DNA of 64,000 nucleotides, taken from positions 1 through 64,000 of the forward strand of contig NZ_JYLK01000010.1 in NCBI RefSeq assembly GCF_001439805.1, written 5' to 3'. The first letter of the stretch is position 1, and every line of letters starts with the position of its first letter. The notes below the pieces were generated by a model. That model did no database searches, was not told where the DNA came from, and saw only the letters and a list, made by a program, of their open reading frames with translations. This document shows positions 53,952-62,348 of the stretch, in pieces. A program made the translations under genes and the position numbers. Origin of the DNA: Pseudomonas trivialis (GTDB lineage Bacteria > Pseudomonadota > Gammaproteobacteria > Pseudomonadales > Pseudomonadaceae).

Positions 53952-54784
53952 AACCGACCATGCCGATCAAACGACGACTGCTTCAAGCCCTTGCCACCGC
54001 GACCTTCAGTTGCATGACCTGCGCCGCGCAAGCTCACTTCCAGATGCTCTACCTCGACGAAACGGCGTTGCAACGTGCGGCCGATCTGGACTTCGCCATA
54101 GTGTTCACGCACCCGTTCTCCGGCGGCCCGACGATGAATATGGGTGAACCCCGCGCGTTCAATCTCATCAGCGCCCAAGGCGGCAAAAAGACCGACCTGC
54201 GCCAATACCTCAAGCCCGTCCAGTGGCAGAGCCGCGACAATCAAGCGGCCGCCTATCGTGCATCGATTCCACGGGAGTTGGTGCGCTCACTGGGCGACCA
54301 TATTTTCGTGCTCGAGCCTGAGCCCTATCTGGAAAAGGAGGAAGACGTTTACATCCAGCAGTTCACCAAGCTCGTCGTCAACGTGGGTGGCGTCCCCGGT
54401 AACGGGTCAGAGCCCCAGGGGTTGCCGGTTGAGATCCAACCCCTCAACAAGCCCTACGCAAACTGGACGGGCGGCGTGTTCCGCGCAGTGGTCCTGGCTG
54501 ACGGCAAGCCCGTTCCGTTCGCTGAGATAGAACTCGAATACGTCAACCATTCTGTCGACATCAAAGACAACGCCTTCGGCAAGCAGGACTCTGTCAAGGC
54601 CCCCCAAGCCTCGTTCAAATCCCTGAGTACCTATTCGGACGCCCAGGGTGTGGTGACGATCGGCCTGCCACGTGCCGGCTGGTGGGGCATTGCCGCGCTC
54701 AACATCGGTGCGACCAAAACCTATAAAGGCAAACCCCTTTCCCAGGACGCGGTGCTGTGGGTGCAAGTCAGGGATATGAAATAA
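53948..54784 (+). CDS. DUF4198 family periplasmic protein
   Basis: A 278-residue protein starting at a GTG overlapping the previous stop (GTGA); the ATG at 53960 (MPIKRRLLQAL) is an equally good alternative. Signal peptide ends CAAQA, so the mature protein begins HFQMLYLDET, the DUF4198 signature. The two beta-sandwich modules end in AGWWGIAALNIGAT. DUF4198 proteins accompany nickel, cobalt and copper transport genes, and an N-terminal histidine can be a metal ligand. Last gene of the operon. Confidence 0.88.
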   Translation: MKPTMPIKRRLLQALATATFSCMTCAAQAHFQMLYLDETALQRAADLDFAIVFTHPFSGGPTMNMGEPRAFNLISAQGGKKTDLRQYLKPVQWQSRDNQAAAYRASIPRELVRSLGDHIFVLEPEPYLEKEEDVYIQQFTKLVVNVGGVPGNGSEPQGLPVEIQPLNKPYANWTGGVFRAVVLADGKPVPFAEIELEYVNHSVDIKDNAFGKQDSVKAPQASFKSLSTYSDAQGVVTIGLPRAGWWGIAALNIGATKTYKGKPLSQDAVLWVQVRDMK

Positions 54785-54865
54785 CCTGATCGCCAACGTC
54801 ATGATGTCCAGGGGCTGCAGAATATTGGCCTGCGTCAATAGCGACGGGCGTCGTGAGGATGTGCA

Positions 54866-56122
54866 ATGGATAAGTCACAAGACGTTGAAGAGGACAATCG
54901 ACTCGCGGCGCACGCTCAACGACTTTTAAAGAGTGGTGCGCTCGGTAAATCGCGGCAGATCATTCGTCTTTTCGAGTTTCTGCTTGAGCGATCACTCACG
55001 GCGACCCCAACGAAGGAGGTCGAGATTGCACTCGTTGTGTTTGGTCGCCCCACCAACGTGGATCTCGCGGCTGATGCCACGGTTCGAGTGCATATTCATC
55101 GGCTGAGAAAAAAACTCGAGGCTGCGCCCGTCGATGAGCGTGGCGAGCGTCTTGTCCTGCCGCGTGGCGAATACCGTCTGGTGGTCGCTGCTCCCGATGA
55201 GCAAGACAACCACTCCAACCCTGCGCGCCGACGTTTGCTTGATTGGCGGTATTTTGCCGGCGTGGCGCTTTTCCTTGCGTTCAACGCAATGTGCTGGCTC
55301 TGGCTGACGGGGAAATCACCCAATGACGCGCGTGTCGAGAGCATTCTCTGGAGTGGTCTGACGAAAAATCCAGCTGAGCTATTGATCGTTTCCGGTGATT
55401 TTTACGTATTCGGTGAACAAGGCGCTGATGGCTCCATTCTTCGCATGGTCGCTGATTACACCATTGCTTCCAGCGAGGATCTCAATAAGTACAAGCAGCA
55501 GATGCCTGGGGCCGGCCAGAGGTATGTCGACATGAATGCCCATCACTTGCCGAGTGGGCTCTCATCGGCTCTGGTTTCGGTGACGCCAATCGTGGCCGCA
55601 ACGAGGCCTGGCAATTCAAGCCTGATCAAGGATGTGACAACATCACGCTTCACCAATGAGATGCTGAGCGATCACGATATTGTCTATGTCGGTTTGCTCG
55701 ACACCCTCGGCGATCTGCATGAACCGTTCTTCGACCTTTCCGGTTTTTCGCTATCGGCCAGCGGCGATACCCTTGTGGATCGAGCGAGCGGGGATCAATT
55801 TCAATCCGATTGGGCCGAGCCAACCACTGAAAGAATCATGCGCCGTGATTATGCGTACCTTGCCAGCTTCCCGGGACCGGCAGGAAATCACATCGTCGTC
55901 GTGGCCGGCATTATGGATCCTGCCCTGATAGAAGCGGCAAAGATCGCCTCGAACAGTGCCGAACTGAGTCGCTTGAAGGCCCAGCTAGGTGATAGCGAGG
56001 CCTTCGAAGCGCTGTACGAGGTGCGTACGTTTGGTCCGTCGAACCTATCGGCAGAGTTACTGATCGCACGCCCGCTTGACGTCAGTCAGATGTGGCGTGC
56101 GAGAGACGGGAGTAGACCCTAG
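54866..56122 (+). CDS. CadC/ToxR-like membrane-bound winged-helix regulator
   Basis: A 418-residue protein with GAGGAT before the ATG. The N-terminal winged helix (about 20-107) has ATVRVHIHRLRKKLEAAP...LVLPRGEYRLVV, the recognition helix and wing of OmpR/CadC-type domains. A single membrane segment (YFAGVALFLAFNAMCWLWLTG, about 129-149) follows. About 265 residues then face the periplasm, a domain I do not recognise. This is the one-component layout in which the periplasmic part senses a signal and the cytoplasmic part binds DNA. It lies 81 bases after the twelve-gene operon and is its likely regulator (inference). Confidence 0.85.
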   Translation: MDKSQDVEEDNRLAAHAQRLLKSGALGKSRQIIRLFEFLLERSLTATPTKEVEIALVVFGRPTNVDLAADATVRVHIHRLRKKLEAAPVDERGERLVLPRGEYRLVVAAPDEQDNHSNPARRRLLDWRYFAGVALFLAFNAMCWLWLTGKSPNDARVESILWSGLTKNPAELLIVSGDFYVFGEQGADGSILRMVADYTIASSEDLNKYKQQMPGAGQRYVDMNAHHLPSGLSSALVSVTPIVAATRPGNSSLIKDVTTSRFTNEMLSDHDIVYVGLLDTLGDLHEPFFDLSGFSLSASGDTLVDRASGDQFQSDWAEPTTERIMRRDYAYLASFPGPAGNHIVVVAGIMDPALIEAAKIASNSAELSRLKAQLGDSEAFEALYEVRTFGPSNLSAELLIARPLDVSQMWRARDGSRP

Positions 56123-56751
56123 GCAATCTCCACGAACATATGCGCCTTGTCGCGCCGGACTTTTTCGAGTGTTACCAGCCAATCGCTTTCGGTATCCCGG
56201 TACCCCAGGGCCAAAAGAACCGAACTGTTCAACCCCTGTTCGGGAAGCTTCAGAAGCGCGTCCACCGCGCTGCTGTCGAACCCTTCCATGGGCGTGGCAT
56301 CCACGCCAAGTTCAGCAGCCGCCAGCAGCGCAAATCCCAACGCGATGTAGCATTGTTTGGAAGCGTGAAAAAACTGCTGCTCTTTGCTCATGCTGCCTAA
56401 CGAGTCGAGCAACGATAGCCGGTAATCATCGGTGACACTGGCAGGCAGGTTACGTATCGCATTGCTGTATTCGAAAAAACCGTTGACCCGCTCAGGCGTA
56501 TATTCATCCCAGGCAGCAAAAATCAATAAATGGGACGATTGAGTAATTTGCTGTTGGTTGGCGCAGATCGGCTGCAACTGCGCCTTCAACTCAGGGTTAG
56601 TAATGATTAACACCTTGAAAGGCTGCATGCCCGAGCTGCTGGGGGCCAGACGTATGGCTTCCAGGATCGGATCGATCTTCTCTTGCGCCACCTTGTCGCC
56701 GTTGTAGCTCTTGGTTGCATAGCGCCAATGGAGTGTGTCTTTCAATGCCAT
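56119..56751 (-). CDS. Nitroreductase family protein (NfsB/NfnB-like)
   Basis: A 210-residue FMN-dependent NAD(P)H oxidoreductase from the ATG at 56751 (MALKDTLHWRYATKSYNGDKV) with AAAGGAAA upstream; the frame's extension to 56982 is rejected. Typical parts: RYATKSYN, LAPSSSGMQPFKVLIITN and the C-terminal flavin-binding GFDSSAVDALLKLPEQGLNSSVLLALGYRD. It probably reduces nitroaromatics or quinones. The stop overlaps the last bases of the convergent regulator gene (56119-56122). Confidence 0.93.
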   Translation of the reverse strand: MALKDTLHWRYATKSYNGDKVAQEKIDPILEAIRLAPSSSGMQPFKVLIITNPELKAQLQPICANQQQITQSSHLLIFAAWDEYTPERVNGFFEYSNAIRNLPASVTDDYRLSLLDSLGSMSKEQQFFHASKQCYIALGFALLAAAELGVDATPMEGFDSSAVDALLKLPEQGLNSSVLLALGYRDTESDWLVTLEKVRRDKAHMFVEIA

Positions 56752-56810
56752 GGTGATTTCCTTTACTGGAATTGAGGTCTTGTCTTTTAGCTTGCCAAGC
56801 GCAGTACCCA

Positions 56811-57791
56811 TTATGGATTTGGGCTCTCGCCTTCCTTCAAGTGACGCCAGAAGGTCTTGAAAGGATCGATATAGAACCCCTTCAGGGTTTTGTGTGGATT
56901 GTTGGCGCCATATTCTTCGTCGTTGCATCCCCAACGCCAGGTTTCGCCCTGTTTGGGCAGGTACAGTGTGCCGAACATCCAATCCCAGAGTGTCAGTATG
57001 ACCGCGTTATTCTTGTCCCAGTGATGGGGCTCCATACTATGGTGCAGGTTGTGCATGACGGGAGCCAAAATGATCCTGTTCAGCCACCCATAGGAGATCG
57101 GCATATGGACGTGAGAAAAAACATCTATCACAAAGAACGCGATATAGGCCGTTGTGGTGACTGCAGCGACCATGCCCGGATGAATTTGGCTTCCCGTTGC
57201 ATACAGTACAACCCCGGTGAAGGCCCCACCAAAAATCGCCGGAATGATATTCAGGCCAAAGAACTCGATGGGGTGTTGTCGAAAGAGCGTCCAGGGCGTG
57301 AGTGTTTCAGCGGTGTGGTGAGGCTTGTGAAGATGCCAGAGCAGTGCATGGGTATGGCACCAACGGTGTACCCAGTACCCCACGAAGTCCACGCTCAGGA
57401 AATAGACCAGAAACTGAACCGAGACCATTAGCCAGCTCGTTGTGATCACAGGCTCCTGGGCGCCGAATTCAGCGTTTAGATAAGCGCCTGCGTTGTCGGC
57501 GATAGCGATGCCATTAATGGCGATGACACCGACAAGGGGAAAGCCCAGCATAAGCAGGATAATGCCGTTCCACCTATCGACGCGCGATGAAGCGTGGTCG
57601 TATTGCTCCCTGGGAAAGGCTGCATTGATTAGAGCGCGCAGGGTCAGGGGACCTTGCCACTTTTGCGAGAAGATGAACATTACCGCAATGACTGTTACGA
57701 AAAGAGGAAGCCCAAAGGCCCATAAGCTCATTATTTCAATTGTCGGCTCATAGAAAGCGACAATTGATTCCCAGACGTTATGCATTGTCAT
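56811..57791 (-). CDS. Sterol desaturase/fatty acid hydroxylase family membrane enzyme
   Basis: A 326-residue integral membrane protein with GAGGAA before its ATG. The di-iron histidine clusters are HRWCH, HKPHH and HNLHHSMEPHH, in the expected order for the fatty acid hydroxylase superfamily. About five membrane helices flank them (LPLFVTVIAVMFIF, GIILLMLGFPLVGVIAINGI and others). The substrate is unknown: lipid hydroxylation or desaturation is expected. It is upstream of and co-directional with the nitroreductase, 59 bases apart, so an operon in which the flavoenzyme supplies electrons is possible (inference). Confidence 0.92.
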   Translation of the reverse strand: MTMHNVWESIVAFYEPTIEIMSLWAFGLPLFVTVIAVMFIFSQKWQGPLTLRALINAAFPREQYDHASSRVDRWNGIILLMLGFPLVGVIAINGIAIADNAGAYLNAEFGAQEPVITTSWLMVSVQFLVYFLSVDFVGYWVHRWCHTHALLWHLHKPHHTAETLTPWTLFRQHPIEFFGLNIIPAIFGGAFTGVVLYATGSQIHPGMVAAVTTTAYIAFFVIDVFSHVHMPISYGWLNRIILAPVMHNLHHSMEPHHWDKNNAVILTLWDWMFGTLYLPKQGETWRWGCNDEEYGANNPHKTLKGFYIDPFKTFWRHLKEGESPNP

Positions 57792-58140
57792 CGTGAATTC
57801 CTCGCCATTTATTGTTTTTTATTGTTTTGAGGCCCATCGAAAGCCTCGCGTTTTTTACTCTCCGTGAAGGCCCGGTCAGATGGCTTGTTTCTAACTGGCT
57901 GTATGGATAGTGCCCATGACGTACTGCCATTGAGAAGTTGGGTAACGGTTAATTAACAGTACGCAAAAGGTTATTTTCGAAAAAATCCCGGTAAAAACAT
58001 CATTTAAATCATGGAGATATTTTCAGGGCTCATGCTGATGGAGTTGCCTTTCCGACATCAGACATGACAGCTGCCCGAGTGACGTTCAGGCTGTACATCG
58101 AAAAGCCCAGCAGCAATTGGGCGCTGAGCTGTTCGCATTT
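57792..58140. other. Intergenic stretch of about 350 bases
   Basis: AT-rich in its central part (57950-58025). It must contain the promoter of the hydroxylase-nitroreductase pair, and the 3' flank of the tartrate dehydrogenase gene. I found no convincing gene, RNA or -35/-10 pair. Confidence 0.4.
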
Positions 58141-59220
58141 TCAGACCGCAGCAGCGATGGCCTTGCCCAGCGATTCGGTGTTGCCGGTGCCCCCAATGTC
58201 GGCGGTCAGGGGCGCGTGCTCCGGGCCCATCGCAAGCACGGTTTCGATCGCTGTCAGCACGGCGGCGCCCGCTTCTGGATGGCCCAGGTGCTCGAGCATC
58301 ATCGCACCGCACCAGATCTGTCCGATCGGGTTGGCGATGCCCTTTCCGGCGATGTCGGGCGCCGAACCGTGCACCGGTTCGAACAGGCTCGGGAAGTTGC
58401 GTTCCGGGTTGATATTGGCCGAGGGCGCGATGCCGATGGTGCCGGTGCAGGCCGGACCCAGGTCGGAAAGGATGTCGCCGAACAGGTTGCTGGCCACCAC
58501 CACGTCGAACCAGTCCGGGTGCAGGACGAAGTTCGCCGTAAGAATATCGATGTGGTACTTGTCGACGTTGACGTCCGGATATTTCTTGCCCATTTCCACC
58601 ACGCGCTCATCCCAGTAGGGCATGGTGATCGCGATACCGTTGGATTTGGTGGCCGAGGTCAGGTGCTTCTTCGGACGGCTTTGCGCCAGGTCGTAGGCGA
58701 ACTTGAGGATACGGTCGACGCCGACGCGGGTCATCACGGTTTCCTGCAGCACGATTTCGCGATCGGTCCCGGGGAACATCTTGCCGCCGACGCTGGAGTA
58801 CTCGCCTTCGGTATTCTCGCGCACCACCCAGAAATCGATGTCGCCGGGCTTGCGGTTCGCCAGTGGCGCCTTCACGCCGGGCATCAGACGGCAGGGACGC
58901 AGATTGACGTACTGGTCGAATTCACGACGGAACTGCAGCAGCGAATCCCACAGGGAAATATGGTCAGGCACCACGTCCGGCCAGCCCACGGCACCGAAGT
59001 AGATCGCATCGTAGCCCTTGAGCGTGTCGAACCAGTCGTCCGGCATCATCTTGCCGTGCGCCAGGTAGTAATCGGCACTGGCGAAGTCGAACCAGTCCCA
59101 TTGCAGCTCGAGGTTGAAGCGGGCAGCCACCGCATCGAGCACACGCACGCCTTCGGGCATCACTTCCTTGCCAATGCCGTCGCCGGGGATCACTGCAATT
59201 TTGTACTGGGTTTTGCTCAT
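58141..59220 (-). CDS. Tartrate/D-malate dehydrogenase (isopropylmalate dehydrogenase family)
   Basis: A 359-residue NAD-dependent beta-decarboxylating dehydrogenase. Motifs: VIPGDGIGKEVMPEGVRVL at the N-terminus, substrate arginines in FRREFDQYVNLRPCRLMPG, the loop FWVVRENTEGEYSSVGG, and NAD-binding LFEPVHGSAPDIAGKGIANPIG. The metal-binding aspartates are in NLFGDILSDLGP. The protein matches Pseudomonas tartrate dehydrogenase and E. coli DmlA, which act on tartrate, D-malate and related 2-hydroxyacids. It is divergent from a LysR regulator. Confidence 0.93.
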   Translation of the reverse strand: MSKTQYKIAVIPGDGIGKEVMPEGVRVLDAVAARFNLELQWDWFDFASADYYLAHGKMMPDDWFDTLKGYDAIYFGAVGWPDVVPDHISLWDSLLQFRREFDQYVNLRPCRLMPGVKAPLANRKPGDIDFWVVRENTEGEYSSVGGKMFPGTDREIVLQETVMTRVGVDRILKFAYDLAQSRPKKHLTSATKSNGIAITMPYWDERVVEMGKKYPDVNVDKYHIDILTANFVLHPDWFDVVVASNLFGDILSDLGPACTGTIGIAPSANINPERNFPSLFEPVHGSAPDIAGKGIANPIGQIWCGAMMLEHLGHPEAGAAVLTAIETVLAMGPEHAPLTADIGGTGNTESLGKAIAAAV

Positions 59221-59328
59221 GGATTCGACTCCTGGGTTGATTGGGGCATGGATCTCAGTGTATGCAGTGTCCTGGGATTAATAATTAGCCTTGCTGGAAA
59301 GCCATTCTTAGTTTTCAGGAAAGAATCC

Positions 59329-60240
59329 ATGAGCATGATCGATGACCTGAGTTTCTTTCAGCAGGTGGCTACGCGCGCCAGCCTCACGCAAGTGGCACGC
59401 CATCTGGGGCTGTCGCTGCCTGCCGTGAGCAAACGGCTCAGCCACCTGGAGGCCAGGCTCGGGGTGCAGTTGGTGCAGCGCACCACGCGTCGATTGTCGC
59501 TGACCCCTGAAGGCGTGCTGTACCTGGAGGGAGGTCGGCCGATTCTGCGCCAGCTCGAGGAACTGGAGAGCGCGCTCAGCAGCCGCCAGCCCACCTTGCA
59601 CGGCCGGTTGCGCATCAATGGCACGCTGGGTTTCGGCCGGCAGCACCTTGCCCCCGTGGTCTCGAGCTTCGCCCGGCTGCACCCGGAACTCGAGATTTCC
59701 CTCGAGCTGACCAGCCAGCCACTGAGCATCCTGGACGATCAATTCGATATCGGCGTGTGCATGGGCGAGCCGCCGGACTCACGCTTGATCGGCGTTCGTC
59801 TGCTGGAAAACCCACGCATTCTCTGCGCGTCTGCGGGCTACCTTGAAGCGATGCCCGAGCTGACGCGTGTGGCGGATCTGGCGCGGCATAACTGCATTGT
59901 TTTGCGCCAGTTCGGCAGCGACTATGCGATCTGGCGCTTCAGCAAGGATGGCCAGGATTACGCGCACAAGGTCAGCGGGACGCTGTCGAGCAATGACGGC
60001 GAGGTCGCGTTGAGTCTGGCGCTGGACGGCCATGGATTGATTCTGCGGTCGCGCTGGAATGTCCAGCAACATCTGGAAAGTGGTCGCCTGCAGGCGGTAC
60101 TGACCGATCACCAGGCGCCGAAGGCTGATATTTTTGCGGTGTATCAGCATCGGCAGCATATCCCCCAGCGCATCTCGGTCTTCGCCCGTTACCTTGCGCA
60201 GGCGTTGGCAGAGCGTTTGCCATTCGCGGCCCTCAAGTGA
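59329..60240 (+). CDS. LysR family regulator (DmlR-like)
   Basis: A 303-residue regulator from the ATG at 59329 (MSMIDDLSFFQQVATRASLTQVARHLGLSLPAVSKRLSHLE) with AGGAA upstream. Winged helix about 1-60; effector domain about 90-295. Its arrangement, divergent from a tartrate/D-malate dehydrogenase across 108 bases, parallels dmlR-dmlA of E. coli, so it probably activates the dehydrogenase gene in response to its substrate. Confidence 0.92.
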   Translation: MSMIDDLSFFQQVATRASLTQVARHLGLSLPAVSKRLSHLEARLGVQLVQRTTRRLSLTPEGVLYLEGGRPILRQLEELESALSSRQPTLHGRLRINGTLGFGRQHLAPVVSSFARLHPELEISLELTSQPLSILDDQFDIGVCMGEPPDSRLIGVRLLENPRILCASAGYLEAMPELTRVADLARHNCIVLRQFGSDYAIWRFSKDGQDYAHKVSGTLSSNDGEVALSLALDGHGLILRSRWNVQQHLESGRLQAVLTDHQAPKADIFAVYQHRQHIPQRISVFARYLAQALAERLPFAALK

Positions 60241-60280
60241 GCAACGACGGGGCGGCGTGTTGGTCGGCCAAGCCACTGCG

Positions 60281-61165
60281 CTAAGCCGGTGCAGCGAAAA
60301 AACCCAGCACTGCTTCGAGCAGCACGTCAGGCACTTCTTCGGCGATGTAATGGCCGCAAGGTAGCGCCTTGCCGCGAACATTCAGGGCGACCTTGCGCCA
60401 CTCTTCCAGCGGGTCGAAACAGCGCCCCACCGTGCCCTCCTCGCCCCAGAGCACCAACAGCGGCAGCGTCAGATGATTGCCCGCCAGGATATCGGCGCGG
60501 TCGTGCTCCAGATCGATACCGGCCGAAGCCCGGTAATCCTCACAAATGCCCCGCGCACTGCCCGGACGCTGCAGGCAGCGCAGGTACTCGCCAAACGCCT
60601 CGTCGGTGAAAGGCTTGAGGCCGGCGCTACGGGAGCCCATCACACTGCGCAGATAGAGTTCGGGGTCGGCTTCGATAAGCCCCTCCGGCAATGGCGCAGG
60701 CCGAATGAGGAAGAACCAGTGCCAATAGGCGCGGGCGAAGGCTTCGTTCGTTTGCGCGTACATCGACAGGGTTGGCGCGATGTCCAGCAGCACCATCTGC
60801 TGCACCGCGTGCGGATGGTCGAGGACCAGGCGATGGGCCACACGCGCACCGCGGTCATGGGCCAGCACCCTGAACTGCGCAAAGCCCAACGACTTCATCA
60901 GCTCGACAGCATCGAGCGCCATTTCACGCTTGGAATAACCCGCATGCCCGGCGTCGGCTGGCGGCCTGTCGCTGTCGCCATAGCCGCGCAGATCAGCGGC
61001 GACCACGGTAAAAACGCCCGCCAGCTGCGCAGCGACCTTGTGCCAGATCACGTGGGTCTGCGGATGGCCGTGCAACAGCAGCAGCGCGGGGCCACTGCCG
61101 CCAATGCGGTAACTGATGTTCACGCCGTTTACCTGGCGTTGTTCTTTCTGAAATCCGGCAAACAT
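60281..61165 (-). CDS. Haloacid dehalogenase of the fluoroacetate dehalogenase (alpha/beta-hydrolase) family
   Basis: A 294-residue alpha/beta-hydrolase with AAGGAG before its ATG. All diagnostic residues of fluoroacetate dehalogenase are visible: nucleophile Asp104 with Arg105 and Arg108 (AHDRGARVAHR), halide-pocket His149-Trp150 (AYWHWFFL), Tyr211 (CEDYRASAGIDLEHD) and catalytic His272 (CGHYIAEEVP). The usual aspartate rather than serine nucleophile supports hydrolytic dehalogenation through an ester intermediate. The natural substrate is unknown. Confidence 0.9.
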   Translation of the reverse strand: MFAGFQKEQRQVNGVNISYRIGGSGPALLLLHGHPQTHVIWHKVAAQLAGVFTVVAADLRGYGDSDRPPADAGHAGYSKREMALDAVELMKSLGFAQFRVLAHDRGARVAHRLVLDHPHAVQQMVLLDIAPTLSMYAQTNEAFARAYWHWFFLIRPAPLPEGLIEADPELYLRSVMGSRSAGLKPFTDEAFGEYLRCLQRPGSARGICEDYRASAGIDLEHDRADILAGNHLTLPLLVLWGEEGTVGRCFDPLEEWRKVALNVRGKALPCGHYIAEEVPDVLLEAVLGFFAAPA

Positions 61166-61192
61166 GATTCGACTCCTTAAAGGTAAGGCTCA

Positions 61193-61908
61193 CTAAACAG
61201 CTGCAGAATAACGCGGAGCACGATGACAATTCAGGCACCAGACGACACCGGTAACAAGCAGTGCAATCGCCGCTATTTCATAGGAGTCGGGCAACCGCTG
61301 CTCCCATAGAAACCCAAAAACCAGCGCCGCCAATGTCTCAATCACGAGCACTTGCCCGCTGAGTGCCAACGGTAGAAGTCGGCTGGCCTGGTTCCAGCAG
61401 GCGCCACCCACCACTGAAGACAAGATGGCTACGCCTCCTGCCACCAGCAAAAAATGCAGCCATTGGGCGCTGCCATGGGTTGCGGCCTGCAAGCCCAGGA
61501 CAGGTGCCGCCAAAAGCAGTGACTGAGCACCCGCAATGAAACGGCGTCGGCGTCATGACGACCTGCCAGGGTGACGATTACGGGGATGAGTCCGACAATC
61601 AGCGACGTTGTGGCGATGCCAACCAGCTGCACACCAGTGCCCACCAGCGTGTAGTAGATGAGGTTCCCTATCAGACTGAGCCAGAACAGTGATTTCCAGT
61701 CAGCCATGCTCAGATGGGCACATACCCGCCGCCAGCGCGGCATCAGCAAAACCATCGAAACCGCGCCATAGCAAAGAAATCTCAGCACTGCGAATTCCAG
61801 GCCGCTTAACCCCGGGGTCAGCTGGGGGCCAAGGAAGATCACGCCCCAGCACAACCCTGCGCACACGCCGTAAACAATGCGCTTGAGCAGTGACCGATCA
61901 GCAAACAT
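61193..61908 (-). pseudogene. Frameshifted EamA/DMT-family transporter
   Basis: The first part, from the ATG at 61908 (MFADRSLLKRIVYGVCAGLC, GGGGGAA upstream), reads a normal drug/metabolite transporter N-terminal half as far as LIPVIVTLAGRHDADAV. The frame is then lost. The C-terminal half continues in another frame (SLLLAAPVLGLQAATHGSAQW...GEYE-like DSYEIAAIALLVTGVVWC) to 61193. The shift lies at about 61530-61560, in a GACGCCGACGCCG stretch. Together the two parts would give about 238 residues. The cause is either mutation or a sequence error. Confidence 0.8.
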
Positions 61909-61987
61909 TTCCCCCGTACTCCATAGCCTGATGGATGAAGTCTGATGCAGCTGATTCGGCAAATATTGTCGGTAACTGTGGAGTTTT

Positions 61988-62304
61988 TTACCCAGGCTGT
62001 TTCTGCGCTTTACGATAAGCAGCCGGCGTTATGGCGCTTATACGCTGCATGGTACGGGTCAGGGATGCCTGATCGGAAAAACCTGCCCGCTATGCTGCGA
62101 GTGCACCGCGCCGGGTGTCACAAGTGCCGCCAGTGACTGATCGATGTAGCCACCGCGCCCCCTACATCGATTTCCATTCGGCCACGAATCGGCAGTACCA
62201 ATTGAGCATGCTCGTGATGGTGATGAGGGGCTTCCCGCTCGTAGCTGCGAACCTCAAGATTCAGAAAAATTTGACGCTATCGCCCTTATCGCAAGTTTTT
62301 TCAT
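61988..62304 (-). pseudogene. Degraded AraC-family regulator gene
   Basis: On the minus strand, pieces of one AraC-type protein can be read in order. KGDSVKFF then, after a frame change at a T5 run, LNLEVRSYEREAPHHHH and EHAQLVLPIRGRMEIDVGG (N-terminal cupin). A second frame change leads to YIDQSLAALVTPGAVHSQHS. Then, abruptly, come AGFSDQASLTRTMQRISAIT and PAAYRKAQKQPG-stop (end of the helix-turn-helix domain). The middle of the gene is missing. At least two frameshifts and a large internal deletion near 62100 make it non-functional. It abuts the frameshifted EamA gene. Confidence 0.75.
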
Positions 62305-62348
62305 GCACCAACGGTCGGCGTTTACCTGACCCATTTATTGCTTCGCAA

